A stretch of DNA of 64,000 nt. Origin: Botrimarina mediterranea. Lineage in GTDB: Bacteria; Planctomycetota; Planctomycetia; Pirellulales; Lacipirellulaceae. Positions 19,601 to 27,442 of the stretch are shown in pieces. Position numbers and translations under genes: made by a program. Numbering within the stretch: the first letter of the stretch is position 1; every line of letters begins with the position of its first letter. The notes beneath the pieces are model-generated. The model did not search any database. It was not told the origin of the DNA and worked only from the letters and a program-made list of their open reading frames with translations. The DNA lies in contig NZ_CP036349.1 of the NCBI RefSeq assembly GCF_007753265.1, positions 248,001 to 312,000 on the forward strand. Reading direction: 5' to 3'.

Positions 19601-20258
19601 CGTAATGCGCGTCGCTCGTGGCCACGAGCGGCAGGCCCTGCCGGTTGGCGAGCTCGACCGTCAGCTCCTTCGCCGCGCGTTGGATCTCGACGCCGTTGTC
19701 CTGGATTTCGAGGAAGTAACGGTCGCCGAACACTTTACTGAACCAGCCGGAGATCTCGGCGCCGCGGGCCATCGCTTCGTCGGCCGACGCGCCGGAGAGC
19801 AGGCTGCGTGAGAGCTCGCCCGACACGCAGCCCGACAGGCAGATGATCCCCTCGTTGTGGTCGGCGAGCAGTTCCTTGTCGATCCGCGGCTTGTGATAGA
19901 AGCCTTCGAGGTACGCCCGACTCGCCATCTTGACGAGATTGCGGAAGCCGGCGCGGTCCTTCGCCAACAGCGTGAGGTGGTAGGCGGCCTCCTTGCTGCG
20001 CGTGGCGCCCTCTTTCTCGAACCGGCTCCCCGGCGCGATGTAGGCCTCGTAGCCGACGATCGGATTGATCCCCTCCGCCTTGCACGCCTTGTAGAACTCC
20101 AGCGCGCCGTAGAGGTTGCCGTGGTCGGTGAGCGCCAGCGCGTTCATGTTCAGCTCTTTCGCGCGAGCGACGAGCTTCTTCACCGGGCTCGCCCCGTCCA
20201 GCAGCGAGTAGTGGCTGTGGCAATGGAGGTGAACGAACGGGCGGGTGATGACTTCCAT
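16632..20258 (-). CDS. dnaE: DNA polymerase III alpha subunit
   Basis: Catalytic subunit of the replicative DNA polymerase (family C, DnaE1 type), 1208 residues starting at the ATG at 20258. The N-terminal PHP domain opens FVHLHCHSHYSLLDGASP. The palm domain has ARGSGVGSIVCYALR and the catalytic acidic motif APDIDIDFCKERRGEV. The fingers include GYGFNKSHSTAYALIAYMTAYLK. The C-terminal OB domain (TEVVMGGMLAAIKMSHTKN) and tail follow. The frame is uninterrupted, with no intein. The upstream gap holds a GTGGGCAG-rich repeat. Its last 69 codons plus the stop are duplicated downstream at 15987-16196. Confidence 0.97.
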   Translation of the reverse strand: MEVITRPFVHLHCHSHYSLLDGASPVKKLVARAKELNMNALALTDHGNLYGALEFYKACKAEGINPIVGYEAYIAPGSRFEKEGATRSKEAAYHLTLLAKDRAGFRNLVKMASRAYLEGFYHKPRIDKELLADHNEGIICLSGCVSGELSRSLLSGASADEAMARGAEISGWFSKVFGDRYFLEIQDNGVEIQRAAKELTVELANRQGLPLVATSDAHYVNQEDAEAQDVLLCINTGRFRTDTNRMKMEGDQFYLRAPEDMYAAMPDVADAVARSQEIADSVDLDLELGKRYFPTFTAPNNDKPDIKASEAYLRELVLSGLKERYAKTPERWQNGDASTGELSDEVLARVDRELGVINKLGFPDYFLIVWDFVRFAVENNIPSTARGSGVGSIVCYALRMSHVCPLQYDLLFERFLDESRLEAPDIDIDFCKERRGEVIQYVKDKYGEANVAQIGTFGTLAARAAIKDVGRTMSMPIFRVDQITAMVPEQLGITLEKALETSEELKKAYEGDPEIRELLDLAKKVEGLARNVGTHAAAVVISEKPVDEYVPLQRVKGKTEVITQWAMGDVEAAGLLKMDFLGLRNLTILAKSVELIEQSTGEKVDPYEFPIDDKESYALLCRGETKGIFQLESGGIRDLLQRMKPDNFLDIIATAALYRPGPLEGGMVDQYIEVKHGRRPAEYPHPVMEEVLAETHGVMVYQEQVMRILNRLGKIPLSEAYSCIKAISKKKLPMIAKFYEEFLKGAQEQGLDKKKAEDLFEMIKKFAGYGFNKSHSTAYALIAYMTAYLKAHYPVQFMAALLSGDIPGRNFKSKDALVEHIEDCERMGIAVDAPTVNTSSVDFAVVPHKEEGYKHDFKIIFGLSAIKACGGGAAEAIVAARKKGGPFKDLYDFCERVDPSSCNRSTIETLIKAGAMDVFGANRASLMAGIDKAMQSGASVLADRKSGQKGLFGEEIEAAAAPAPLPDVPELDEKERLTMEKEVLGYYLSSHPLAEYEQTLRTFCSHSSTQCGGLEHRTEVVMGGMLAAIKMSHTKNPKPGAPSKYAMWDLEDMDGIMRCIMWPEQFAQFGHLVTGDAIVGIRGAVDRRPGAEEVNLIVNELMPIEELSERYTSGVVISLREADGVERLESLREILRGYPGAKSLKLALALEDGGRVQLDCPKGVDLTQELRTRVDDLLGPGAFRLTGGAPPPKAPTPKKWGKREPARA

Positions 20259-20267
20259 GACAGGCAG

Positions 20268-20301
20268 AGTGGGCAGTGGGCGGTCGGCAGTGGGCAGCAG
20301 C
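20268..20301. repeat. GTGGGCAGT-type repeat upstream of dnaE
   Basis: Contains GTGGGCAGTGGGCGGTCGGC then AGTGGGCAGCAG. A related palindrome is at 46679-46768. It lies a few bases upstream of the dnaE start codon, in its 5' leader. Confidence 0.55.
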
Positions 20302-20389
20302 GAAGCGAGCAAGATTTTGTGAGCCGGGCCGTCCCCGGTCCCGGCCGCCCCATGATACGGCATTCCCCCGCCCGTGCTAAACTGCCGCG

Positions 20390-21418
20390 ATGCGCCACTT
20401 CACCCGCCTCGCCCTCGCCGCCGCCCTCTTAACAGTCGCCCCCCGCGCAACCGCGCAGGATGCTGAAGTCACGTGGACCGCTTCGCCCTGGTTCGCCGAA
20501 CGGGTGGCGAATCTTGCGGAAGACCCAGACATCCGGGTCCACGTCAACGAACCGACCAATAATGATGGGCAGGGTGGCGCCGACGGGCGCCCAACGCGGT
20601 TGCTCGTCTTCGCCCTGCCCAACGGCAACACGCTCGAAGAAACCCTCGGCTGCGCCCCCGCCGAGGGCCGGCACTGGCGGCATGGCATCCAGCACATCGC
20701 CGCGCAGACGCGGATGCTGCGGTCGATGTTACCCGAAGAGCGGATCGTGCTGATCGCCGTGGAGGCGAAGGGCCTGACGTGGCCGAACTGGCGGGCGACC
20801 CACGAGGGCGCCAATGCGATCATCGCCGAGAAGCTCGCCGCGTGGCGTGAGCGTTTTGGCGGACGCCCCTCGAAGTCGGCGCTGTCGAAGGTGACGCTCG
20901 CTTGCCACTCCGGCGGCGGCAGTTTCTTGTGGGGCGTGATCGAGGGGAACGACGCGCTGCCCGATTGGCTCGATCGCATCGTCTATCTCGACGCCAACTA
21001 CTCCTTCGACGCCAAGCTGCACGACGAGAAGCTACGGGCGTGGCTCGACGCGCCAGGCGATGAACATCGCCTCGTTGTCATCGCTTACGACGACCGTGAG
21101 ATCACGATCGACGGCAAGAAAATTGTCGGCGACGACGGTGGCACCTTCCGCGCCACCGAGCGGATGCACCGGGCGTTCTCCGCCGCCAAGCCGCTCGTCA
21201 CCGCGGTCGAAGAGCCTTGGACGCGCACTGTTGGCTGGGCCGGCCGCTTCCGCAGCGAGGTCCACGCCAACCCCGAGAACAAGATCCTCCATACCCGCCT
21301 GGTGGGCGAAATGAACGGCCTCGTCCACGCCCAACTCATCGGCCAAACGCCCGAAGACTGGCCCGGCCTAACGCCGCCGGCGCTTTATGAGGAGTGGATT
21401 CAGCCGGAACCGTATTGA
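20390..21418 (+). CDS. Secreted alpha/beta-hydrolase-like protein
   Basis: Exported protein of 342 residues with a signal peptide (MRHFTRLALAAALLTVAPRATAQ). The core has alternating strands (TRLLVFALPNGN, RIVLIAVEAKG) and a serine-hydrolase-like nucleophile elbow in VTLACHSGGGSF (G/C-H-S-G-G), then a DRIVYLDANYSFDAK strand that could supply the acid. A late histidine (HTRLVGEMNGLVHAQL) could complete a triad. This points to an alpha/beta hydrolase of unknown substrate; the family call is inference from the elbow motif. It is divergent from dnaE with about 130 bp between. Confidence 0.7.
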   Translation: MRHFTRLALAAALLTVAPRATAQDAEVTWTASPWFAERVANLAEDPDIRVHVNEPTNNDGQGGADGRPTRLLVFALPNGNTLEETLGCAPAEGRHWRHGIQHIAAQTRMLRSMLPEERIVLIAVEAKGLTWPNWRATHEGANAIIAEKLAAWRERFGGRPSKSALSKVTLACHSGGGSFLWGVIEGNDALPDWLDRIVYLDANYSFDAKLHDEKLRAWLDAPGDEHRLVVIAYDDREITIDGKKIVGDDGGTFRATERMHRAFSAAKPLVTAVEEPWTRTVGWAGRFRSEVHANPENKILHTRLVGEMNGLVHAQLIGQTPEDWPGLTPPALYEEWIQPEPY

Positions 21419-21443
21419 GCGAGCAGAAAGGACAGGGGGCTTC

Positions 21444-21528
21444 TGTAGGAGGCGTCTCCGACGCCGATTACGGTGTCCATCTCGAAACGGCGTGGTGCGC
21501 GTAATCGGCGTCGGAGACGCCTCCTACA
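21444..21528. repeat. Perfect 28-bp inverted repeat
   Basis: The arms at 21444-21471 and 21501-21528 are exact inverse complements over 28 bp (core GGAGGCGTCTCCGACGCCGA), with a 29-bp spacer. It lies 26 bp after the hydrolase-like gene and just after the end of the broken antitoxin gene on the other strand. Confidence 0.9.
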
Positions 21529-21544
21529 AAATGGTATCGGAAGC

Positions 21545-21731
21545 CTAATCGAACGTATCCAATTGAAGGCTTTCCTCGTAGGCAGAAGGTGGGGCTTTAC
21601 CCGGTGGCCAGAAGATAGCCACTACTTGCCCGTCTTCAATCATGTGAACTTCTTCACCCGTCGTGTTCACCCGTCGTGACAACCGCCAGCACTTCGGGCA
21701 ACGCGGCGTCTTTAACAGAGAACTGCTTCAT
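21545..21731 (-). pseudogene. Broken Phd/YefM-like antitoxin gene (13-bp tandem duplication)
   Basis: From ATG at 21731 the frame reads MKQFSVKDAALPEVLAVVTT GE, then hits a stop after 25 codons. The cause is a perfect 13-bp tandem duplication, TTCACCCGTCGTG at 21653-21665 and again at 21666-21678. Removing one unit restores a 57-residue protein continuing GEEVHMIEDGQVVAIFWPPG and ending TFD with a TAG stop. The pattern GEEV-x(2)-IEDGQVVAIF resembles the GEEVxITxxGxPVAxL core of Phd/prevent-host-death antitoxins. No toxin gene follows downstream, where the palindrome begins. The family call is from pattern only; the duplication is directly seen. Confidence 0.7.
21653..21678. repeat. 13-bp tandem duplication causing a frameshift
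   Basis: Two adjacent identical units of TTCACCCGTCGTG. The length is not a multiple of three, so it breaks the antitoxin-like frame. Confidence 0.95.
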
Positions 21732-21764
21732 ACCACCAGTAAAGCCGGCGTCCGCAGGGTAGTG

Positions 21765-22460
21765 CTAAGTCGCTTCGCCGATCCGCCGCAGGTACTGGGC
21801 GATCTGCGCTTGCAGGTCGATCAGCTCGTGCCAGCGCTGGCGCTCGATCGCGATCGGGCCGTCGCCGTCGGGGGCGATCGCGCCGTGTAGCAGGGCGCGG
21901 GTGCGGAGGTGGAAATACTCCAGCATCTCGACGACCTGCGCCGCTTGCGCGGGGGTGAGCCCCTCGGGCAGGTCGGGCGGGCCGGGCAGGTGGAGCGTGC
22001 CGGGGAAGCCGATCGAGTCGGAACCCCAGTGCAGATCGATGCCGCCGACCGATTCGTCGACACGCTGGGCGCGGCTTTCCATTGGGCCGGTCGCCTTCTC
22101 GACCATCGAGTCGCTCGGCGCCCGCGCCCCCAGAGCGCGCAACACCTCAACCCGGTCGGCGATCTCTTCGCGTGCGCCGAAGAGCAGCGTCGAGCGACCG
22201 ACCGCGATCAGGTCGCCGACTTGCAGGATGCGGAGCTGAGTGTCGAGCCCGTTGACGCGCGTGCCGTTGGTGCTCTCCAGGTCGGTGAGCACGACCTTTC
22301 CCTGATCCTCTTGGATCTTCACGTGGAAGCGGCTGATCCGCTCGTCGTTGAGCTGGATCGTGTTCCCTTCTTCACGACCGATCGTGAGCGGCGTGACGAC
22401 ATCGGTAAACACGGCCCCTCGATCGGCGCCGTCGAGCACTTGCAGCGTGACGCGGGCCAT
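21765..22460 (-). CDS. FHA-domain protein
   Basis: Protein of 231 residues with an N-terminal forkhead-associated domain (about 1-98) that would bind phosphothreonine peptides. The hallmark residues are present: GREEGNTIQL (GR), ERISRFHVKI (SxxH) and LESTNGTRVNG (NG). After a linker, the C-terminal half (about 140-231) is predominantly helical (TPAQAAQVVEMLEYFHLRTRALLHG, RWHELIDLQAQIAQYLRRIGEA) and not recognised. It probably works in Ser/Thr kinase signalling, which is abundant in planctomycetes, but no kinase gene lies nearby. ATG at 22460. Confidence 0.88.
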   Translation of the reverse strand: MARVTLQVLDGADRGAVFTDVVTPLTIGREEGNTIQLNDERISRFHVKIQEDQGKVVLTDLESTNGTRVNGLDTQLRILQVGDLIAVGRSTLLFGAREEIADRVEVLRALGARAPSDSMVEKATGPMESRAQRVDESVGGIDLHWGSDSIGFPGTLHLPGPPDLPEGLTPAQAAQVVEMLEYFHLRTRALLHGAIAPDGDGPIAIERQRWHELIDLQAQIAQYLRRIGEAT

Positions 22461-22637
22461 GGCGGAGCAGCGGGCGGGCGGCGGGAATAGGGCGGGCGCC
22501 GGCCTAGGGAGAGAACCACCCAGGCCAGCGAATCGGGAAGGCGGGCTTCACGTTCCCTTTATATCATGCGCAATTCTCTACTAACAAGCGAGCAAATGCG
22601 CCGCCGCGGCGAGGTATCCGCAAAGTCGCTGCGTTCG

Positions 22638-24245
22638 CTAGTGTCGGAAGTGCCGCTTCCCCGTGAAGAGCATCGGCATGCCAAACTGGTTGCAGGCATG
22701 GATGACTTCTTGGTCTCGCTTGGACCCGCCGGGTTGGATCACCGCGGCGACGCCCGCCTCGTGGGCGGTCTGGATCGAGTCCTCGAACGGGAAGAACGCG
22801 TCCGAGGCGAGTGCGGCTCCCCGCACGCGGTCGCCGGCCTTGCGGATCGCGATCTCGACCGAATCGACCCGGCTCATCTGACCCGCGCCAACGCCCACCA
22901 GCATGCCGCCACGAGCCAGGACGATGGCGTTACTCTTCACGTGCCGGCACGCCGCCCAGGCGAATTTCAAGTCCTTGAGCTGTTCGTCGGTGGGCTTGGC
23001 GTCCGTCACGCACTGCCACTTGTCGAACTCGTCCGGCCCTTCGTCGGCGGTCTGCGCGAGGTAGCCGCCGTCGATCGCCCGCAGCATCAGGCGCCTACCT
23101 GACGCGCCGGCGCCGCCGATCTTCACCAGCCGCACGTTGGCCCGCCACTTCGGCTTGGTGGTGAGGATCTCGATCGCCTCGGGCGTGAAGTCGGGCGCGG
23201 CGATCGCTTCGACGAACTTGCCGGGCTCGGCCAAGCACTCGGCCGAAGCCGCGTCGACTGGGGCGTTGTAACCGAGGATCGAACCGAACGCGCTGAGCGG
23301 GTCGCCGTCCCACGCCAAGCGAGTCGCTTCGCCGACGGTCGCCGCTGTCGCCGCGCCGCAGGGGTTGTTGTGTTTCAGCACGGCGACGCCTGGCTTTGGC
23401 AACGTCTGCGCAGCGGCCCAAGCGGCGTCGAGGTCGAGCAGGTTGTTGTACGACAGCTCCTTGCCGTTGAGCTGTTCGCCATAGACGAGCGACGTCGGCG
23501 CCGCGTCCGCTAGCGCATAGAGCGCCGCGGGTTGGTGCGGGTTCTCGCCGTAACGCAGCGAAGCCTTACGCACGAGCGAGACGTCCAACCGCTCGGGGAA
23601 GTGCTCGTCACCCCCAGCCGCTGGCGGCTTAGCGTCCGTCTGTCGCGCCCCTGTCTGCCGCGAGAAGTAACCAGCAATCGCCGCGTCGTACTTCGCCGTG
23701 TGTGCGAACGCCGCGGCGGCGAGCTTCTGGCGTTCTTCGAGCGACGTGCCGCCGCGCGACTCGATCGCCTCGGCGATGGCGTCGTACTGCGACGGGTCCG
23801 TGGCGACCGCGACGAAGGCGTGGTTCTTCGCGGCCGAGCGGACCATCGACGGGCCGCCGATGTCGATCTGTTCGATCGCCTTCTCGATCGGCGGGTCGCC
23901 CGCGGCGATCGTCTGTTCGAACGGGTAGAGGTTCACCACCACCAGGTCGATCATCTCGATCCCGTGTTCGGCGGCGGAGGCCGTGTCGCCCGAGTTGTCG
24001 CGCCGACAGAGCAGACCGCCGTGGATGCGCGGGTGCAGCGTCTTGACGCGGCCATCCATCATCTCGGGATAGCCCGTGTACTCGGCGACGTCACGCACCG
24101 GGAGGCCGGCGTCCTCGATCGCCTTGCGGGTGCCGCCTGTGCTGAGCAGCCGCACCCCCGCCGCCGAGAGCCGCCGGGCGAACTCGACGAGCCCCGTTTT
24201 GTCGCTGACGCTGAGGAGGGCCTGTTGGACGGGAGTCGTGGGCAT
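22638..24245 (-). CDS. purH: Bifunctional AICAR transformylase / IMP cyclohydrolase
   Basis: Catalyses the last two steps of de novo IMP synthesis: formylation of AICAR by 10-formyl-THF and ring closure of FAICAR. The protein has 535 residues from the ATG at 24245. The N-terminal MGS-like cyclohydrolase domain (about 1-200) has ALLSVSDKTGLVEFA, LLSTGGTRKAIEDAG, RVKTLHPRIHGGLL and the RSAAKNHAFVAV loop. The transformylase domain has LRYGENPHQPAALY, AVLKHNNPCGAA and the C-terminal DAFFPFEDSIQTAHEAGVAAVIQPGGS. The length matches the family. It is a single gene with no other pur genes nearby. Confidence 0.97.
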   Translation of the reverse strand: MPTTPVQQALLSVSDKTGLVEFARRLSAAGVRLLSTGGTRKAIEDAGLPVRDVAEYTGYPEMMDGRVKTLHPRIHGGLLCRRDNSGDTASAAEHGIEMIDLVVVNLYPFEQTIAAGDPPIEKAIEQIDIGGPSMVRSAAKNHAFVAVATDPSQYDAIAEAIESRGGTSLEERQKLAAAAFAHTAKYDAAIAGYFSRQTGARQTDAKPPAAGGDEHFPERLDVSLVRKASLRYGENPHQPAALYALADAAPTSLVYGEQLNGKELSYNNLLDLDAAWAAAQTLPKPGVAVLKHNNPCGAATAATVGEATRLAWDGDPLSAFGSILGYNAPVDAASAECLAEPGKFVEAIAAPDFTPEAIEILTTKPKWRANVRLVKIGGAGASGRRLMLRAIDGGYLAQTADEGPDEFDKWQCVTDAKPTDEQLKDLKFAWAACRHVKSNAIVLARGGMLVGVGAGQMSRVDSVEIAIRKAGDRVRGAALASDAFFPFEDSIQTAHEAGVAAVIQPGGSKRDQEVIHACNQFGMPMLFTGKRHFRH

Positions 24246-24272
24246 AGAGAGCAGCAAGAGTTAAGTAGTGAA

Positions 24273-24348
24273 GGAACCGGGGGCTAAGGCCCCGCGGCTG
24301 ATAAATCGCTACCAGCAAAATCAGCCGGCACGCCTTAGCGTCCGGTTC
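24273..24348. repeat. Palindrome, GGCTGAT...ATCAGCC family (copy 1)
   Basis: The arms are around 24273-24302 (GGAACCGGGGGCTAAGGCCC...) and 24320-24348 (...GCACGCCTTAGCGTCCGGTTC). A shorter second copy is at 61301-61352. It lies in the 5' leader region of purH. Confidence 0.8.
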
Positions 24349-25051
24349 TAGCTGACAGGCGATAGCCGACAGCCCTTCAGCAGCGATAGCATCGCCTAAG
24401 TTTCCCGATCCCGGCGCCGGCGTGAACCCCGCCCGGGCGGCCGGCGTAGATACGCCAGAACGGCCGGGGCGAGGGCGCCCCGGCGACTGACGGCACGAAG
24501 CCAACGCGACCACTCCCTCTCAACCACCGCGGCGCTGGTGAAGCGCCGCCCCTGGCGAGGGCAGGTTTCTCACGGTCAACGCGTCGCTGCGACGCTCTGT
24601 CGCCACAACCCGCACATTGCGTGCGACCCCGCCCGCGGCTGGTCAGTCGCTCCGCCTTTGCGGATCGCCCGTCCAAACAGGGGGATGAGCTTCAGAAACT
24701 CGGCGACCCGTTTTTTGACCGCCCCGAAACTGCGATCTATATTCCGGAAGCCACGAACCCGGGCATGACTGCCGGGGAGATGTCGGAAGAGTGTGCAAGA
24801 GGCGGCGAGACCGCTCCTCGGGCACACGAGCTGGGACGCGCTCCGACAACGCGGCTGATTCGATCGCGACTGCCCTCCCCACCGCGACAGCGTCCCACTT
24901 CTTCTGCCCGGCTGCTCTTGAGCCGGCTCAAGCGGTGCGACCCGTCTCGGCGTCGGTTGCGAGCGAGCCGCCCCGCGAAGGTCTGATTGCGAGAGGTCTC
25001 GCATCGACGCTCCGCAGGGCGCCCTGTCCCAGCGAGACGGAACGAGCCCTT
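24349..25051. other. Gene-free gap between purH and the processing protease
   Basis: About 700 bp with several overlapping open frames but none with a credible start, signal or recognisable motif. It holds the sigma-70-type promoter at 24715-24743 and, after it, a leader of about 300 nt before the protease start codon, which includes a GCCGGGCATGACTGCCGG-like hairpin near 24760-24780. Confidence 0.55.
24715..24743 (+). promoter_or_regulatory. Sigma-70-type promoter for the processing protease
   Basis: -35 TTGACC at 24715-24720, a 17-bp spacer and -10 TATATT at 24738-24743, each five of six matches to consensus. It predicts transcription from about 24750 and a 5' leader of about 300 nt. Confidence 0.6.
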
Positions 25052-26821
25052 ATGTCCCTTAAGTTTGCCGCGTCGCTCAGTCGCCGCGTCCTGCTGCTAG
25101 TCACCCTGTCGTCGGCGCCGCTTGCGGCGTTCGGTCAGGCGGTTGGTACGCCGCCTGCCCCGTCGGCGACCGAGTCGGTCGCCATCCCGGCGGCCGCTCT
25201 TCCCCCGACTTCCGACGTCGCCGTCGAGAAAGGCCTCGAGCTCGAATCGCTCGGCCGCTGGGCCGACGCGGTCGCTCACTACGAGCAAGCTCTCCGCGAC
25301 AACCCGGGCGATCGCCGCCTCGAGTGGCGGTTCGATGTCGCCCGTTTGCATAGCTGCCTCGAGCGTCGCTACGCCGACGCCAGCTTCGTCGAGACGCTGC
25401 GGACGATCGACGCCCGCTCGTCGCTCGACCTGCACGCCGAGCTGCTGTCGAAGATCGAGTCGCACTACGTCGTCGATCCGCCGTGGACGAAGCTCTCGCG
25501 CCGCGGCGCGCATGCGATGCTGGTCGCGGCCCGCGATCCGCTGTTCCAAAGGCAGCACGGCGTCCGCCCCACCGACGCGCAGATCGAAGCGCTCCGCCAA
25601 GAGCTTAACGACCGCCTGCTGTCGATCGGCGAGGTGCGGAACGCCCGTGAGGCCCTGCGGATCGCGGCCGACTTGTCGTCGCTCGGCGAGACCCGCATCG
25701 GCGCCCCCGCATCGGCTTGGACGATGGAGTTCGTCTCGGCGGCCGCCGGCGGTCTGGACACCTACTCGGCGTTCCTGACGCCCGGCCAGCTGCGTGACGT
25801 TTACTCACAGATCGAAGGCAACTTCGTCGGCCTCGGCGTCGAGCTCAAGGCCGACAACGGCGCCCTGCTGATCGTCCGCGTCATCCCCGGCAGCCCGGCC
25901 GAACGCGCGGGCATGAAGGCCGGCGACCGCATCACCGCCGTCGATGGCCAGCAGACCGCGTCGCTGAGCACCGACGAGGCCGCTTCGCTGCTCACCGGTG
26001 AAGAGGGGAGTTTTGCGTTCGTCACCGTCGTAACAAAGGACGCCACGGCGGGTGAGACCGACGACCTGGCTTATCTGGCCGCTAAGCCGCAAGCGGCTGC
26101 TGGCGGGCAAGCCAGGACGCTCCGGGTTCGTCGTGAACACGTCGAGGTGCCGAGCATCGAGGACGCGCGGATCTGTGACGCGGACTACGGCGTCGCCTAC
26201 ATGCGGATCCCGGTCTTCCAGAAGTCCACCAGCCGCGACGTGGAGACGGCCCTCTGGGACCTCCACCGTCAGAACATGCGGTCGCTGGTGATCGACCTCC
26301 GTGGCAACCCCGGCGGCCTGCTCACTTCGGCGGTCGAGCTGGTTGATAAGTTCGTCACTCAGGGCAACATCGTCTCGACCCGTGGTCGAAGCGACGGCGA
26401 GGATTTCGACTACCGCGCCCATCAAGCCGGCACCTGGCGGGTTCCGCTGGTGGTGCTGATCGACGGCGACTCGGCGTCGGCGAGCGAGATCTTCGCCGCC
26501 GCGATCCGCGACAGCCGTCGCGGGTCGATCGTCGGCGCCCGCTCGTTCGGCAAGGGTTCGGTCCAGGGCATTTTCCCGATGGCCCACTCGGGGGCCGGCA
26601 TCCGCCTGACGACCGCCAAGTTCTACTCGCCGCTGGGCAAGGCGATCAGCGACGTGGGCGTAAGCCCCGACGTGCCGGTCCGGACGCTCGCCCAAGGCGC
26701 CGAGGCGGCGAAGCACGTGGCAGGATTCCGCGGCGCCCCCGAAGCCAAGGCGTCGGAGAACGACGCGGCCCTAGCGCGTGCCGTCGAGGTCGCCCGGCAG
26801 CAAATGGCGATGCGGCAGTAG
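25052..26821 (+). CDS. C-terminal processing protease, S41 family, with TPR-like N-terminus
   Basis: Exported serine protease of the CtpA/Tsp family (589 residues). A signal peptide (MSLKFAASLSRRVLLLVTLSSAPLAAFGQ) is followed by a TPR-like pair of helices (about 50-85, VEKGLELESLGRWADAVAHY). A PDZ domain follows (GNFVGLGVELKADNGALLIV, SPAERAGMKAGDRITAVDG). The catalytic domain contains VIDLRGNPGGLL, the nucleophile S476 in GDSASASEIFAAA and the general base K501 in GARSFGKGSVQG, exactly 25 residues apart as in Tsp. The TPR-like front is an addition to the usual plan. Substrates would be envelope proteins or damaged polypeptides. ATG at 25052. Confidence 0.93.
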   Translation: MSLKFAASLSRRVLLLVTLSSAPLAAFGQAVGTPPAPSATESVAIPAAALPPTSDVAVEKGLELESLGRWADAVAHYEQALRDNPGDRRLEWRFDVARLHSCLERRYADASFVETLRTIDARSSLDLHAELLSKIESHYVVDPPWTKLSRRGAHAMLVAARDPLFQRQHGVRPTDAQIEALRQELNDRLLSIGEVRNAREALRIAADLSSLGETRIGAPASAWTMEFVSAAAGGLDTYSAFLTPGQLRDVYSQIEGNFVGLGVELKADNGALLIVRVIPGSPAERAGMKAGDRITAVDGQQTASLSTDEAASLLTGEEGSFAFVTVVTKDATAGETDDLAYLAAKPQAAAGGQARTLRVRREHVEVPSIEDARICDADYGVAYMRIPVFQKSTSRDVETALWDLHRQNMRSLVIDLRGNPGGLLTSAVELVDKFVTQGNIVSTRGRSDGEDFDYRAHQAGTWRVPLVVLIDGDSASASEIFAAAIRDSRRGSIVGARSFGKGSVQGIFPMAHSGAGIRLTTAKFYSPLGKAISDVGVSPDVPVRTLAQGAEAAKHVAGFRGAPEAKASENDAALARAVEVARQQMAMRQ

Positions 26822-27442
26822 CCACAACGCCGTGATCGAGATTGGGGAGTCGCACCCCCCCATTTGGGTGTTCCCCGGCGTTCTTCGGTGAGGCCCCAGG
26901 AGCCCGTTTAAGCCATCGGGCGCAGGGGGCCTTGGTAAACCCTTAGAAGACCCCACGGACGCGTCTACGGGCCCTCTATGCGGATCTGATCGCATGTTCA
27001 CGGCAGAGGCTGGTGGTTGATGTTCGGAGCACCGCCCCAAAACCCCTCCAAGGGGTGGTTTTGCGACCGCCTGGAAGGGGGCTGAAAGGGGGGGCTGGGT
27101 CGTCCACCGGCCTCCGTGGGGCGTCAAACAAATCCCCCAGGATTGACAGCGTGGGAGGGCGACCGGGATACTAGGCATTGCAGTGCGGCGTCGTCCGCAT
27201 GGCCCAGGTCCGCCACCCACGGGTGGGGGCAGCCGGGCTAGCTCCACGCCGGCGAGCGTCTCCCGCCGGCGGTTTGTCTCCCGATCCACGCCAGGCTCGG
27301 ATTCCTTACGGTGGGCTGCCCACCGTGAGAGTCGGCGCCCGGTTCCGAAGCGGTGATCGCGGGGGAGATTCCAAAAAAGGCTCTCCCCCCTGCCGACTTC
27401 CAGCAGCCGCTTTCAGCAGTTCCACTCACGGGCTATCTAGCC
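26822..27442. other. Gene-free 620-bp region with hairpins and a promoter-like site
   Basis: No credible coding frame. It contains a CCCC-TCCAA-GGGG stem-loop flanked by AAAA and TTTT near 27040-27065 (possible terminator for the protease), then the promoter-like site at 27143-27172 and several G+C-rich hairpins (for example ACGGTGGGCTGCCCACCGT near 27309-27327). The part from 27180 to 27442 is either a long leader of the lysine-rich protein or a structured RNA. Confidence 0.45.
27143..27172 (+). promoter_or_regulatory. Sigma-70-type promoter upstream of the lysine-rich protein
   Basis: -35 TTGACA (perfect) at 27143-27148, an 18-bp spacer and -10 GATACT (4 of 6) at 27167-27172. It predicts a leader of about 260 nt before the start codon at 27443. 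Confidence 0.5.

Noticed and set aside
17286-19811. 841-codon open frame on the plus strand
   Set aside because: Antisense to dnaE; the translation is rich in Arg/Leu/Val/Asp with no recognisable motif.
16632-20258. Intein or split in dnaE
   Set aside because: The frame is continuous through the catalytic PDIDIDF region with family-typical length.
24349-25051. Several overlapping frames upstream of the processing protease, including one extending it by 87 codons
   Set aside because: The extension lacks any start signal and would bury the clear signal peptide that begins at 25052.
27180-27260. Resemblance to signal recognition particle RNA (CCAGGTCC ... GGCAGCC)
   Set aside because: The GGAA tetraloop and the conserved AGCAG spacing are missing. 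Similarity of a few bases is not enough.
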